Shown one piece after another: positions 48,015 through 56,308 of a DNA stretch of 64,000 bases (positions within the stretch are counted from its first letter, which is position 1; every line of letters begins with the position of its first letter). A model generated the notes under the pieces. It was not told the DNA's origin, made no database searches, and was given only the letters and a program-made list of their open reading frames with translations. The translations under genes and the position numbers were made by a program. Source of the DNA: Limnobacter sp. (GTDB lineage: Bacteria; Pseudomonadota; Gammaproteobacteria; Burkholderiales; Burkholderiaceae_B); NCBI GenBank assembly GCA_029866125.1, contig JARWZZ010000012.1, positions 62,001 through 126,000 on the forward strand, in the 5' to 3' direction.

Positions 48015-48045
48015 CCTGCAGCAGAAACTGTTGCAGGGTCTTTTT
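48015..48045 (+). terminator. Rho-independent terminator of the xseB-ispA-dxs-folE2 operon
   Basis: CCTGCAGCAG (48015-48024) pairs with CTGTTGCAGG (48028-48037) around AAA, one G-T wobble, followed by GTCTTTTTC. It stands 34 nt before the DUF3579 start, so that gene must have its own promoter or rely on read-through. Confidence 0.85.
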
Positions 48046-48078
48046 CGAGGCAAGAGCCCGACTCAGGAGTGTAAAAGT

Positions 48079-48405
48079 ATGGCTGACACCGACAAGGTCA
48101 AGCCCAAGGAATTGTTTATCATGGGCTTAACTTCCAATGGTAAAGTTTTCCGCCCATCGGATTGGGCAGAACGCCTGTGTGGCGTCATGAGCCAATTTCG
48201 ACCTGCCGGTCGATCCCAGCATGGTCACATTGCATACAGCCCCTATTGCAAGCCCACCCAGATTGACGGCGTTAAATGTGTGGTTGTGGATGAGCGTTTG
48301 AGGGACATTGAAGCCATGGCAATGACTTTCGTGCTGAACTTCGCGCGGGACAATGATCTACAGGTTGTTTATGCCTGCTTATTGCCGGATGTGCCGCCCA
48401 CTTGA
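48079..48405 (+). CDS. DUF3579 domain protein
   Basis: 108 residues, start ATG at 48079 after a GGAGTG stretch. The run RPSDWAERLCGVMSQFRP, then HIAYSPYCKPTQIDGVKCVVVDERLRDIEAMAMTFVLNFARDNDLQVVYACLLPD is nearly continuous with what I recall of DUF3579, a small betaproteobacterial family without known function. Compact, probably cytoplasmic. The preceding terminator isolates it from folE2; convergent with yceI. Confidence 0.8.
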   Translation: MADTDKVKPKELFIMGLTSNGKVFRPSDWAERLCGVMSQFRPAGRSQHGHIAYSPYCKPTQIDGVKCVVVDERLRDIEAMAMTFVLNFARDNDLQVVYACLLPDVPPT

Positions 48406-48475
48406 AACCTGCATGATTTGTAAGTGTAGGCCTTGAAGCTTGATGTGCTCCAAGGCATGTGAGGTTGAACTTTGT

Positions 48476-49117
48476 TTATGACGGGTTTTTGATCGCTTCA
48501 ATCGAGATCAACAATTTAACTTCCGGTTTGAATCCCATTTTTACACCATAATCCACACCGAAGTCAGCACGGTTGATCACAGCCTCTGCATCAGCGCCGC
48601 ACACTTCACGCTTGGCAAACGGGTGCATCGTGCACTTGAATTCGTTGACTTTCAATGTGACTGGCTTGGTCACGCCTTTCAGAGTCAATTTGCCTGGCAC
48701 AGACACCAACTTGTCGCCCTTAAACACAAAAGAGTCGCTTACAAATTGCGCAGTGGGGAACATTTGCGTGTCGAAAATATCTGGGCCAATTGCATGCTCA
48801 TTCATTTTTTCAAAGCCAAAGTCGATGGTAGCCATTTGCATGGTTACGTCCACCTTGCCAGTTTTTGCGGCTTTGTCAAAAGACAAAGTGCCATCGATTT
48901 TGTTGATTTTTCCGCGCCACTTGGACACGCCACCCAAATGATCCGCCTCAAAGGCAGGGTAGGTGTGGGAAGGGTCGATCGTGTAATCAGCCGCCTGGGA
49001 TGAGCCCGCGTACAGGCCTGCTGCCAAAAGAAAAACGCCAATGGACGCACTCAAAAACTTTGCAGTGGCTGCTGTTGGGTTTGCGGTTTGTGTGTTTTTT
49101 TGAATTGTCATCGTCAT
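48476..49117 (-). CDS. YceI family periplasmic protein
   Basis: 213 residues with an N-terminal signal sequence (hydrophobic stretch 24-40, cleavage near SSQA). The mature part fits the YceI lipocalin-like fold: DYTIDPSHTYPAFEADHLGGVSKWRGKI, GTLSFD, FDTQMFPTAQFVSDSF, LTLKGVTKPVTLKVNEF, and INRADFGVDYGV. YceI-type proteins bind isoprenoid lipids such as ubiquinone precursors; the ligand here is unknown. Transcribed leftward, downstream of rpsT, which has its own terminator. Confidence 0.88.
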   Translation of the reverse strand: MTMTIQKNTQTANPTAATAKFLSASIGVFLLAAGLYAGSSQAADYTIDPSHTYPAFEADHLGGVSKWRGKINKIDGTLSFDKAAKTGKVDVTMQMATIDFGFEKMNEHAIGPDIFDTQMFPTAQFVSDSFVFKGDKLVSVPGKLTLKGVTKPVTLKVNEFKCTMHPFAKREVCGADAEAVINRADFGVDYGVKMGFKPEVKLLISIEAIKNPS

Positions 49118-49233
49118 CTGAGGTGCTCTTTGGTTGTCGAAGAATAGCCCAGTGTATCAACAGAAACGGTAAAAATTGTGAATTGAGTTTGAACGGCTCG
49201 TTCAAAAAAGTTGAACTACAACAATGCAAGACC

Positions 49234-49264
49234 AAAAATGCAAAACGGCCACCGAGGTGACCGT
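49234..49264 (-). terminator. terminator downstream of rpsT
   Basis: On the minus strand ACGGTCAC and GTGGCCGT pair around CTCG (one wobble) and are followed by TTTTGCATTTTT. It sits about 130 nt after the rpsT stop and before yceI, so rpsT is likely monocistronic. Confidence 0.6.
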
Positions 49265-49274
49265 ATGCAATTTC

Positions 49275-49358
49275 TTCACTAAGTTTTCACTAAGTTTTCA
49301 CTAACCTTACATTAACCTGTAGTGCTAGCCAGTGGTGCTGGCCGATGGTGCTATCCAG
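49275..49358. repeat. two short tandem repeats downstream of rpsT
   Basis: Three adjacent 11-nt units (TTCACTAAGTT twice, then TTCACTAACCT) at 49275-49307, and three adjacent 13-nt units (TAGTGCTAGCCAG, TGGTGCTGGCCGA, TGGTGCTATCCAG) at 49320-49358. Neither is in a coding region. Together with the terminator they fill most of the 274-nt gap 49118-49391. Confidence 0.75.
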
Positions 49359-49391
49359 CAGTGAAACTTGGCAATGATGCCTTTGAATCAA

Positions 49392-49655
49392 TTAGGCCAT
49401 GGCCTTGACCAAAGCGGCCAAGCGTGACTTATTGCGTGAAGCTTTGTTTTTGTGAATGATCTTTTTGTCCGCTACGCGATCCAAAATAGCTGTAGTTTCG
49501 CGATAAACTGCTTCTGCCGCTGTTTTGTCGCCTGCTTCAACTGCAGCACGCACTTTCTTTACAGCTGTTCTCATTGCTGAGCGAATTGCTGAGTTGTGTG
49601 CATTCAATTTAGCAGCTTGTTTTGCGCGCTTACGCGCTTGTGCTGTGTTGGCCAT
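49392..49655 (-). CDS. rpsT: 30S ribosomal protein S20
   Basis: 87 residues: [38 protein letters not shown] and the C-terminal [22 protein letters not shown], classic S20. Binds 16S rRNA h44. Divergent from murJ, the common rpsT/mviN arrangement. Downstream of it is the terminator at 49234-49264. Confidence 0.97.
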   Translation of the reverse strand: MANTAQARKRAKQAAKLNAHNSAIRSAMRTAVKKVRAAVEAGDKTAAEAVYRETTAILDRVADKKIIHKNKASRNKSRLAALVKAMA

Positions 49656-49729
49656 GTTCGTTTAGTCCAGGGTATAGAATTCGGAAACCCTAAATTGTAT
49701 CAAAACCGATCTACTTTAACAATAAAAAC

Positions 49730-51301
49730 ATGAATTTATTGAAGTCTGCGGCCGCTGTCAGTTCGATGACTATGCTGTCGCGTATCACTGGCCTAGTACG
49801 AGAAACAATCACAGCAAGGCTTTTGGGAGCAGGGGCCGAGTCGGACGCCTTCTTTATCGCCTTTCGAATTCCCAACCTTTTGCGTCGACTTTTTGCTGAG
49901 GGTGCTTTCTCTCAAGCCTTTATTCCGGTGCTCTCTCAGGTCGATTCGCAGCAGGGTAGGGGTGCTTCCATCGAGTTGGCTCGAAGGGTTTGTTCGCTTT
50001 TGTTTTTGATAGTGGCTTTGTTAACCGTGCTGGGTGTTGCCGGGTCAAGCTGGGTGGTTTGGGGCATGGCCAGCGGTTTGCAGCCGGGTTCAGCGCAGTT
50101 TAATTTGACGGTGCAGCTTACTCAGTGGATGTTTCCCTACATACTTTTAATTTCTATGGTGGCAATGGCGTCAGGGTTGTTGAACACCTTCCGACAATTC
50201 TCGCTTCCAGCTTTTGCACCGGTATTGCTGAACATCAGCTTCATTTTGGGTGCACTGTTTTTCGTGCCGTACTTTGAAACGGCGGTTCATGCAATGGCCG
50301 CTGCGGTCATTGTGGGTGGCGTGCTTCAAATGGCCTTGCTATGGATTGGCCTGTGGCGTACGGGGGCTTGGTTAAACCCCTTTGCTGGGTTCGGGCGTCT
50401 TAAACAGGCCATCGCGGACGAGCAGGTCAAGCGCATTCTCAAAAACATGATTCCGGCCAGCCTTGCGGTGTCAGTCGCACAAATCAGTTTGATCATCAAC
50501 ACCAACATTGCTTCGCATTTGGAAAAAGGCAGCGTGTCATGGATCTCGTTCGGCGACCGATTGATGGAGTTCCCCACCGCATTGTTGGGCGTGGCGCTGG
50601 GCACGGTGTTATTGCCCTCCTTGTCTGCAGCGGCTGGGCGTGACCAGAAAGAATACTCCGTGTTGATGGATTGGGGGCTTCGCCTGACCTTTGTGCTTGT
50701 GGTGCCTGCTGCGATTGGCTTGGGCTTGTTCAGTGAGGCCATGGTGGCCATTTTGTTTCATTACGGCAAATTCGACGCCATGGATGTGCAAATGACCAGC
50801 CATGCCGTTGTTGCTTACAGCGTGGGTTTGGCAGGTTTGGTGTTGGTGAAGGTGCTTGCCCCCGGCTTTTATGCCAAGCAAGACATTCGCACACCCGTGA
50901 AAATTGGTATCGGTGTGGTAATCGCAACTCAATTGATGAACCTGGTGTTTGTGCCTGTACTGGGGCATGTTGGGCTTCCCTTGTCGGTGGGCTTGGGTGC
51001 AACCTTGAATGCGGCTGTGTTGTACTGGGGGTTGAGGCGGCGAGGTATGTACCAGCCGGGTGCGGGCTGGCTGCCTTATTTGCTTAAAATTGCGGTGGCG
51101 TCTTTGTTGATGGCTGCTGCCTTGTTTGGCATGAACCTGCAGTTTGACTGGATTGCAATGGCTGCAGAGCCCCTGTTGAGGATTGCTGCGGTGCTTGGCG
51201 TGATTGCGGTGTGCGGGGTGGTGTATTTTGCCACCTTGTGGGCGTTGGGTTTGAACCCGAGGGCTTTGATTCGCAAGCCGGTGGCGGGGCGGGGGGCTTG
51301 A
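49730..51301 (+). CDS. murJ: lipid II flippase MurJ (MviN)
   Basis: 523 residues with about 14 transmembrane segments. MNLLKSAAAVSSMTMLSRITGLVRE and FFIAFRIPNLLRRLFAEGAFSQAFIPVLS are diagnostic; the Arg residues in these (near 18, 24 and 50) line the central cavity in MurJ. It moves lipid II to the periplasmic side for peptidoglycan synthesis. ATG at 49730. It ends at 51301 at the edge of the repeat island 51302-52115. Confidence 0.95.
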   Translation: MNLLKSAAAVSSMTMLSRITGLVRETITARLLGAGAESDAFFIAFRIPNLLRRLFAEGAFSQAFIPVLSQVDSQQGRGASIELARRVCSLLFLIVALLTVLGVAGSSWVVWGMASGLQPGSAQFNLTVQLTQWMFPYILLISMVAMASGLLNTFRQFSLPAFAPVLLNISFILGALFFVPYFETAVHAMAAAVIVGGVLQMALLWIGLWRTGAWLNPFAGFGRLKQAIADEQVKRILKNMIPASLAVSVAQISLIINTNIASHLEKGSVSWISFGDRLMEFPTALLGVALGTVLLPSLSAAAGRDQKEYSVLMDWGLRLTFVLVVPAAIGLGLFSEAMVAILFHYGKFDAMDVQMTSHAVVAYSVGLAGLVLVKVLAPGFYAKQDIRTPVKIGIGVVIATQLMNLVFVPVLGHVGLPLSVGLGATLNAAVLYWGLRRRGMYQPGAGWLPYLLKIAVASLLMAAALFGMNLQFDWIAMAAEPLLRIAAVLGVIAVCGVVYFATLWALGLNPRALIRKPVAGRGA

Positions 51302-51323
51302 TGCCGCGTTTCTGCGACACGTT

Positions 51324-51620
51324 GCTGCCTTTTTAAGCGCAATCGACAGAACATCGTTCGCTTTTGCTGCTCACAACCACAATCGACAGACCGGAACGCT
51401 TGGTGCCGCTTTTCTCCGGGCTCCACAGCGTGCTTAGATTGATCGTTGCAGATGTGTTTTGTCGCTTCTCGCTGCCTTTTCAATCGCAATCGACAGACCT
51501 CGTTCGCTCTTGCTGCTCACAATCACAATCGACAGACCGGAACGCTTGGTGCCGCTTGTTTCCGGGCTCCACAGCGTTTTTAGATTAATCGTTATAGATG
51601 TGTTTTGTCGCCCGGCGCGT
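51324..51620 (+). repeat. 147-nt tandem duplication containing dispersed-repeat copies B and C
   Basis: Unit one runs 51324-51470 and unit two 51471-51620. Both begin GCTGCCTTTT, share AATCGACAGA, GCTGCTCACAA and a copy of the dispersed repeat (B 51390-51487, C 51536-51620). Copies B and C are related to copy A at 30651-30748. The island lies between the convergent genes murJ and ybaL; I see no credible gene in it. Confidence 0.85.
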
Positions 51621-51702
51621 CCTGACTGGGCTAACAATAAGCGCTTATCCAGTTCTGTCTGATTGCGCTTGCGCGGCAGCTTGGGGCGGTGACAATGCTG
51701 GC

Positions 51703-51864
51703 GGCATCGGCATCGGCATCGGCATCGGCATCGGCATCGGCATCGGCATCGGCATCGGCATCGGCATCGGCATCGGCATCGGCATCGGCATCGGCATCGG
51801 CATCGGCATCGGCATCGGCATCGGCATCGGCATCAACATCGGCATCGGCATCAACATCGGCATA
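51703..51864. repeat. 22 uninterrupted GGCATC hexamers plus variant units
   Basis: GGCATC repeats perfectly 22 times from 51703 to 51834; AACATC, GGCATC, GGCATC, AACATC and GGCATA follow. Each frame is open (GI, SA, AS in the plus frames, DA and MP in the minus frames) as a consequence of the repeat. A hexamer length change keeps frame, so phase variation of a gene is not obvious. Confidence 0.95.
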
Positions 51865-51904
51865 TCGCAGCTGCAGACCTGTCCGATATGACCGAGCCAC
51901 CAGC

Positions 51905-51990
51905 GCGATTTAAAATGCCACGCCCGGCGACAAAACACATCTGCACCGACTAATCTAAGCCTGCATAGGCGCCGGGGAACAAGTGGCATT
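51905..51990 (-). repeat. dispersed repeat, copy D, inverted
   Basis: Read on the minus strand this is TGCCACTTGTTCCC, CGGCG..., GCTTAGATTAGTCGGTGCAGATGTGTTTTGTCGCC..., TTAAATCGC. It matches copies A-C in order, but is opposite in orientation to B and C in the same island. Confidence 0.8.
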
Positions 51991-51991
51991 A

Positions 51992-52112
51992 AGCGCGGGG
52001 GCCGGGCATGTCGGGCGGGTCAAGCGAGCCACTCATTCTCAGCGCGGGAGCCGGGTACGTTGGACTGGTCATGCAAGCAATTCACCTGCAGCGCGGCCGG
52101 ACAGTCTCAGCA
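51992..52112. repeat. degenerate 49-nt tandem repeat
   Basis: AGCGCGG begins at 51992, 52041 and 52090, 49 nt apart. The first two units share AGCGCGGG-GCCGGG and a GGTCA-GC-A block; the third is partial and ends near the ybaL stop codon. Confidence 0.75.
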
Positions 52113-52115
52113 AAC

Positions 52116-53816
52116 TCAATGCCCACCGTGCCCAACCGACGACCTGGCGAGCTTTTCTACAATCGCGCCCAAAATTAAATCTTCGCCCAAATAAATTTCA
52201 GTCACATTCAATTCCGAAATTCTGGATTTTTCTTCGCTGGATTCCGCTTCAACCAAAATTTGAATGTCCGGGTTCAGCATCCGCGCATGATTGCAAATCG
52301 GCGTGATGTCGCTGAGGTCCATGTGAGGCAGGATCAGCGCTTTGGCGTGGACCACATGGGCTTGCACCAGTGTGGTCGGGTCTGTGAGTTCGCCTGAAAC
52401 GGCAACATAACCCTTTTTTCGCAGGTCAAGAACCACTTCTCGTCGGGTGTCGACCACCACGCAGATGGTTTTGGATTCGACCAAGGTGCTGAGTATTCGC
52501 TTGGCCAGATGAGAGCGGTAGTTGAACAAAATCACATGACCCGAGCGGGCTTCGGTGACTGTGTCTTCCGGCAATGATTCCGCAGTGTGGCTGCGGGCGT
52601 TGAGGTTTCTTGCCCAGCGGAAGCGTTTGAGCAAGCCTTCATTTGCCTTACCTGCCAAGCTAAAAACCAAGGGATTGAGGGCGATGGAAATGATGGCGCC
52701 CGAAACAATCAGGCTTTGTACTTGCAAATCGGCTAAGCCTAGATAGATACCCAAACTCACCAAAATGAATGAGAATTCGCCGATTTGGGCCAGGCTGGCT
52801 GAGATGGTCAGCGCGCTTTGCAGTGGGTAGCGGAACATCAGTACCAAGATGCCCGCCGCCAATGATTTGCCGATGACGATGATGCCGACAACAGCCAGCA
52901 CGCGCAGTGGGTATTCAATCACGACCATGGGCTGGAACAGCATGCCCACGGATACAAAGAACAGCACTGCAAAAGCGTCGCGCAGGGGTAAGGATTCTGT
53001 GGCAGCGCGGTGGCTGAGGTCAGACTCCCTCATCACCATACCGGCGAAAAACGCGCCCAGTGCGAATGACACACCAAACAGGGCGGAGGCCACGTACGCG
53101 AAGCTGATGGCCAGTGCAATCACGGATAAGGTGAACAATTCACGCGAGCCGGTTTTGGCAATGTGCCACAGCATCCAAGGAATGACTTTTTTGCCGCCAG
53201 CCAGTATGAGCACTAGAAACAGCAGCACTTTGAGCAGGGTGATGCCGATGTCCATCACCACGGACATGCCTAACTGGGTTTGGGTGCCCAGCAGCACTGG
53301 GGCCAATGGGGGTAAAAGTACAAGCACCAGCACCATGGCCAAGTCTTCAACAACCAGCCAACCCACCGCGATTCTGCCTTGGGGTGTGTTGGTTTGGCCT
53401 TTTGCTTCGAGTGCTTTGAGCAAAACAACTGTACTGGCAACTGACAGGGCCAAACCAAACACAAGACTTTGACCCAGGGGCCAGTCCCAGTAATGTGCGA
53501 TGCCCATGCCCATCAGCGTGGCCGCAAGCATCTGCACAATGGCGCCGGGAATGGCGATCTTTTTGACCGACATCAAGTCGCCCATGGAAAAGTGCATGCC
53601 CACCCCAAACATCAGCAGCATGACGCCCACCTCGGCCAACTGGTTGGTGAGTGTAACGTCTGCTACAAAGCCGGGCGTGAAGGGGCCAATCAAAAAGCCG
53701 GCAAACAGGTAGCCTAGCAGCGCGGGGGCTTTGAGGCGTTCTGCGATGAAGCCAAAAATAAGTGCAAGACCAAAGCCAAAGGCCAGTGCTGCAATGAGGG
53801 AGACCTCATGGGGCAT
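52116..53816 (-). CDS. ybaL: CPA2-type monovalent cation:proton antiporter with RCK domain (YbaL-like)
   Basis: 566 residues from the ATG at 53816 (GAGGAAATG upstream). Twelve to thirteen helices: GYLFAGFLIGPFTPGF, GVGMHFSMGDL, AVGWLVVEDLAMVLVLVLL, and ALGAFFAGMVMRES, characteristic of KefB/YbaL-type transporters. The C-terminal TrkA-N domain (about 420-545) starts GHVILFNYRSHLAK, where related proteins have a GxGxxG loop; the glycines are missing. A longer frame to 53933 is rejected. Role is K+ or Na+/H+ exchange, with details unknown. Confidence 0.85.
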   Translation of the reverse strand: MPHEVSLIAALAFGFGLALIFGFIAERLKAPALLGYLFAGFLIGPFTPGFVADVTLTNQLAEVGVMLLMFGVGMHFSMGDLMSVKKIAIPGAIVQMLAATLMGMGIAHYWDWPLGQSLVFGLALSVASTVVLLKALEAKGQTNTPQGRIAVGWLVVEDLAMVLVLVLLPPLAPVLLGTQTQLGMSVVMDIGITLLKVLLFLVLILAGGKKVIPWMLWHIAKTGSRELFTLSVIALAISFAYVASALFGVSFALGAFFAGMVMRESDLSHRAATESLPLRDAFAVLFFVSVGMLFQPMVVIEYPLRVLAVVGIIVIGKSLAAGILVLMFRYPLQSALTISASLAQIGEFSFILVSLGIYLGLADLQVQSLIVSGAIISIALNPLVFSLAGKANEGLLKRFRWARNLNARSHTAESLPEDTVTEARSGHVILFNYRSHLAKRILSTLVESKTICVVVDTRREVVLDLRKKGYVAVSGELTDPTTLVQAHVVHAKALILPHMDLSDITPICNHARMLNPDIQILVEAESSEEKSRISELNVTEIYLGEDLILGAIVEKLARSSVGHGGH

Positions 53817-54005
53817 GGGAACATTTCCTCTCGGGGATGGGTGACCAAGCGGCAGCATGACAAGCCTGCCGAGTAGGACACTCGATAGGCCGATTGGCGG
53901 GCCACTCAATTCAGATGGATAAAGTGTACCCAATGGCAGACTGCGAGAGGAGGCGTGAGTTCCCTATTGCTGCAATCGAGCATTCGATTGGCTCAATTTA
54001 GACGC

Positions 54006-55202
54006 CTAAGTGGATGCGACGGCTTTCTTTTTGCGAAGCGGTTCAATTTGGTTCAAAGTGGTGGAGCGGGGCTTGAGCCAATCGACTGTAACCTGCCACA
54101 CGTTGGCTCGTGCTTTGCTGCCCAAAATAACGCCCATGTGGCCGCCGGGTGCGCGTAAAAAGAGTTTGTCTTCTGAGGCAACCAGATCAAGGCTGCGTTT
54201 GGCCATGGAGGCGGGCACCAAGTGATCGGTTTCGCCTGCGAAAACAAGGAATGAGGAGCTGATGTTGGCCAAGTCGGCCACTTTGTCGCCGATTTTGACC
54301 CGCCCGCGTGCCATGTGGTTGTCCACTGCAAAACGGACCATGAAGTCGCGAATAACGCCGCCCGGATACAGGCGCATGTTGTTGAGGTAGTCGGCGGTGG
54401 TGGCGTGTTGTTCTACAAATTCGCGGTCGGCCAAGCCGGTGATCAAATCCCAGTAAGTGGTGATGGATGCCACCGGCGCTGTTAGCTTAAAACCCAGGCT
54501 AACCAACCAGCCGGGCAGGCCCAGCAGGCTGGGGTTGATGCGTTCAAGCCGAAATTCGCTGTATTTGCGAACAAAACGGGCGGTGACGTTGAGGGCGTTG
54601 GCGGCTACGCTCATGACGTTTTTGCCATCACGCAGGTCAATCGGGCTGGCCACGGTGACCAGGTTTTTAATGTGGGGGTCTGCCACCATGCCGGCATGCA
54701 GCAGGCACATCAAGCCACCCATGCACCAGCCAAACAGTGAGACGTCTTTGGAGCCGCTGTGTTGGCGGATTTGTTGAATGGCTTCGCCCATGAGGGTGTA
54801 GCAGTAGTCGTGCAGGCCCATGTGGGCGTGTTGGCGCTCGGGAGTGCCCCAGTCAATCAGGTAAACGCGGAAACCCGCTTGGACCATGTGGCGGGCCACG
54901 CTGCGGTCAGGCATCAGGTCGAAGGTTTCGGTGGTGACGCCCAGTGGCGGTACCAATATCAATGGGACTGCATGTTGGCGGGCGGGGCGTTCTACCTCTT
55001 CGCCATCCAAAGCGGCGACTGCATCGGTGTCGTCCGGTGCGTAGTAGCGTACCCGCATGGGTAGGTTTTCGTAGATGACTTCATATTCGGTTTTGCCGGA
55101 TTGAATCAGCATGTCCTTGCGGAAAATCCAGTCCCCGGCGTTACTTGCGGCACGGGCAGCCAAATCGTTGACCCGAAGTACGGCATTGAATATGTTTTTC
55201 AC
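54006..55202 (-). CDS. class III PHA synthase-like alpha/beta hydrolase
   Basis: 398 residues, start GTG at 55202. The lipase-like box FGWCMGG carries a Cys nucleophile, as in PHA synthases (usual GxCxGG), followed by GETDHLVP (Asp) and APGGHMGVILG (His), a complete Cys-Asp-His triad. LVPPLGVTTETFDL and RVYLIDWGTPERQHAHMGLHDY are typical of PhaC-type proteins. No PhaE partner or phasin lies next to it. It may make polyhydroxyalkanoate or act on other hydroxyacyl esters. A 135-nt gap with a hairpin at 55308-55327 separates it from the PaaX gene. Confidence 0.75.
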   Translation of the reverse strand: MKNIFNAVLRVNDLAARAASNAGDWIFRKDMLIQSGKTEYEVIYENLPMRVRYYAPDDTDAVAALDGEEVERPARQHAVPLILVPPLGVTTETFDLMPDRSVARHMVQAGFRVYLIDWGTPERQHAHMGLHDYCYTLMGEAIQQIRQHSGSKDVSLFGWCMGGLMCLLHAGMVADPHIKNLVTVASPIDLRDGKNVMSVAANALNVTARFVRKYSEFRLERINPSLLGLPGWLVSLGFKLTAPVASITTYWDLITGLADREFVEQHATTADYLNNMRLYPGGVIRDFMVRFAVDNHMARGRVKIGDKVADLANISSSFLVFAGETDHLVPASMAKRSLDLVASEDKLFLRAPGGHMGVILGSKARANVWQVTVDWLKPRSTTLNQIEPLRKKKAVAST

Positions 55203-55337
55203 GTTGAACCTGCAGGGCGGATTTTATAAGCGGATTGTATGGATTGCTGCAAGTTTATACGCCCTACAGGCTTGTCTGGATGAGGTTTTACTCTAATTAG
55301 CCAGACCTGGGCTAGGTAGCTAGCCCATCCGGTGTGC

Positions 55338-56156
55338 TTATTCCATGGCAACTGGGTTGGTTTTAACGCTTTCCCACAGCTTGTTCCAAATGATGACGCC
55401 CACCCCATCCAGCTTTTTGACGGTTTGCAAGAAGCGGTCACGCGATTCGGTGTTGAGCCATTCAGCAGGAAGAAACGGGTCGTACACCACATGTTTGATG
55501 GCAGAGCCACCCAATAGAAACGCTTCACGTGCGGCAACCTCGGGTTCCAGCCCGTCGCAACGGGTCAACCAGGTGCTGATTTTTTTGTCGAACTGTTGGT
55601 AGTTTTGCTCAAGGTCTTTGGGGTTCCACAAACTGTTGATGTGTTGTTGGGCCTCGGCATCAAATTGGTTGGCAGAGAACACAAGCGCATCCCTTTCCAA
55701 CCCCAGTTTGTACAGGCGGGACCGCACTGCGTCGGTGGACTCTTCAATGTTGTTGGGCCGTATGTGCAAATGCTCGTTCAAATCCCGAAAGCCCAGCATG
55801 AGAAGCGCGCGATCTCGTGCCCGTTTCTGTCGGGCTTCAGTTCGCGGCAGTTTGCCCGTCTGTACCAAGATGTAACTGCCATCCCATGGCCGAACCCGTT
55901 GAAATTTAGTACGCCAAGAAGCAACATCGTCAGCCAATGTGTGCGCATCTTCGGTTAACTGGTACAGTGCGCGACCTGCGGACTCAATAAGTCCTTCAGC
56001 GGACAGGCGAACCAGTGCCACGCGGGTGTTGTTGACGCTGATGTCAAAAATCGAGCAGGCAACAATGGCTTGTTGGGCTGATATTGGTTTGTCCCCTGCA
56101 GCCAGGAGTAGGTCCAAAATCAGACTTTTGGCGGTCGGTTTTCTCACGGTGTGCAT
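55338..56156 (-). CDS. PaaX family transcriptional regulator
   Basis: 272 residues. An N-terminal winged helix (AKSLILDLLLAAGDKPISAQQAIVACSIFDISVNNTRVALVRLSAEGLIES) is followed by a PaaX C-terminal domain (WDGSYILVQTGKLPRTEARQKRARDRALLMLGFRDLNEHLHIRPNN). PaaX represses phenylacetate genes in E. coli; the target here is unknown because no paa genes are in view. Divergent from the AcuI-type gene by 152 nt, so that gene is a possible target. Confidence 0.85.
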   Translation of the reverse strand: MHTVRKPTAKSLILDLLLAAGDKPISAQQAIVACSIFDISVNNTRVALVRLSAEGLIESAGRALYQLTEDAHTLADDVASWRTKFQRVRPWDGSYILVQTGKLPRTEARQKRARDRALLMLGFRDLNEHLHIRPNNIEESTDAVRSRLYKLGLERDALVFSANQFDAEAQQHINSLWNPKDLEQNYQQFDKKISTWLTRCDGLEPEVAAREAFLLGGSAIKHVVYDPFLPAEWLNTESRDRFLQTVKKLDGVGVIIWNKLWESVKTNPVAME

Positions 56157-56308
56157 CGCTTAAAAAAGGAATGTTTCCAGACCGATAGCAGGGCTGGGGT
56201 TGAATGAACAATCGGGATCAATGCGAAGTGTAGAGAACCCTAAGCAGGTCCGCAAATTTTTGGTCTTGTTTGTGAGATCATCACTCCAAAGAATGACAAG
56301 GAGCCCAC

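Noticed and set aside
51703-51864. CRISPR array
   Set aside because: The repeat is a 6-nt unit with no spacers and no cas genes are visible nearby.
51598-51900. Long reading frames of Gly-Ile, Ser-Ala, Asp-Ala and Met-Pro repeats in the hexamer array
   Set aside because: All arise because a GGCATC repeat keeps every frame free of stops; no start signals or homology, and all frames on both strands are equally open.
53973-53990. Hairpin CAATCGA-GCAT-TCGATTG downstream of the PHA-synthase-like gene
   Set aside because: Good stem but no T tract; may be chance or a weak processing site.
55308-55327. Hairpin TGGGCTA-N6-TAGCCCA between the PaaX and PHA-synthase-like genes
   Set aside because: A perfect 7-bp stem but no T run on either side, so I could not call it a terminator.
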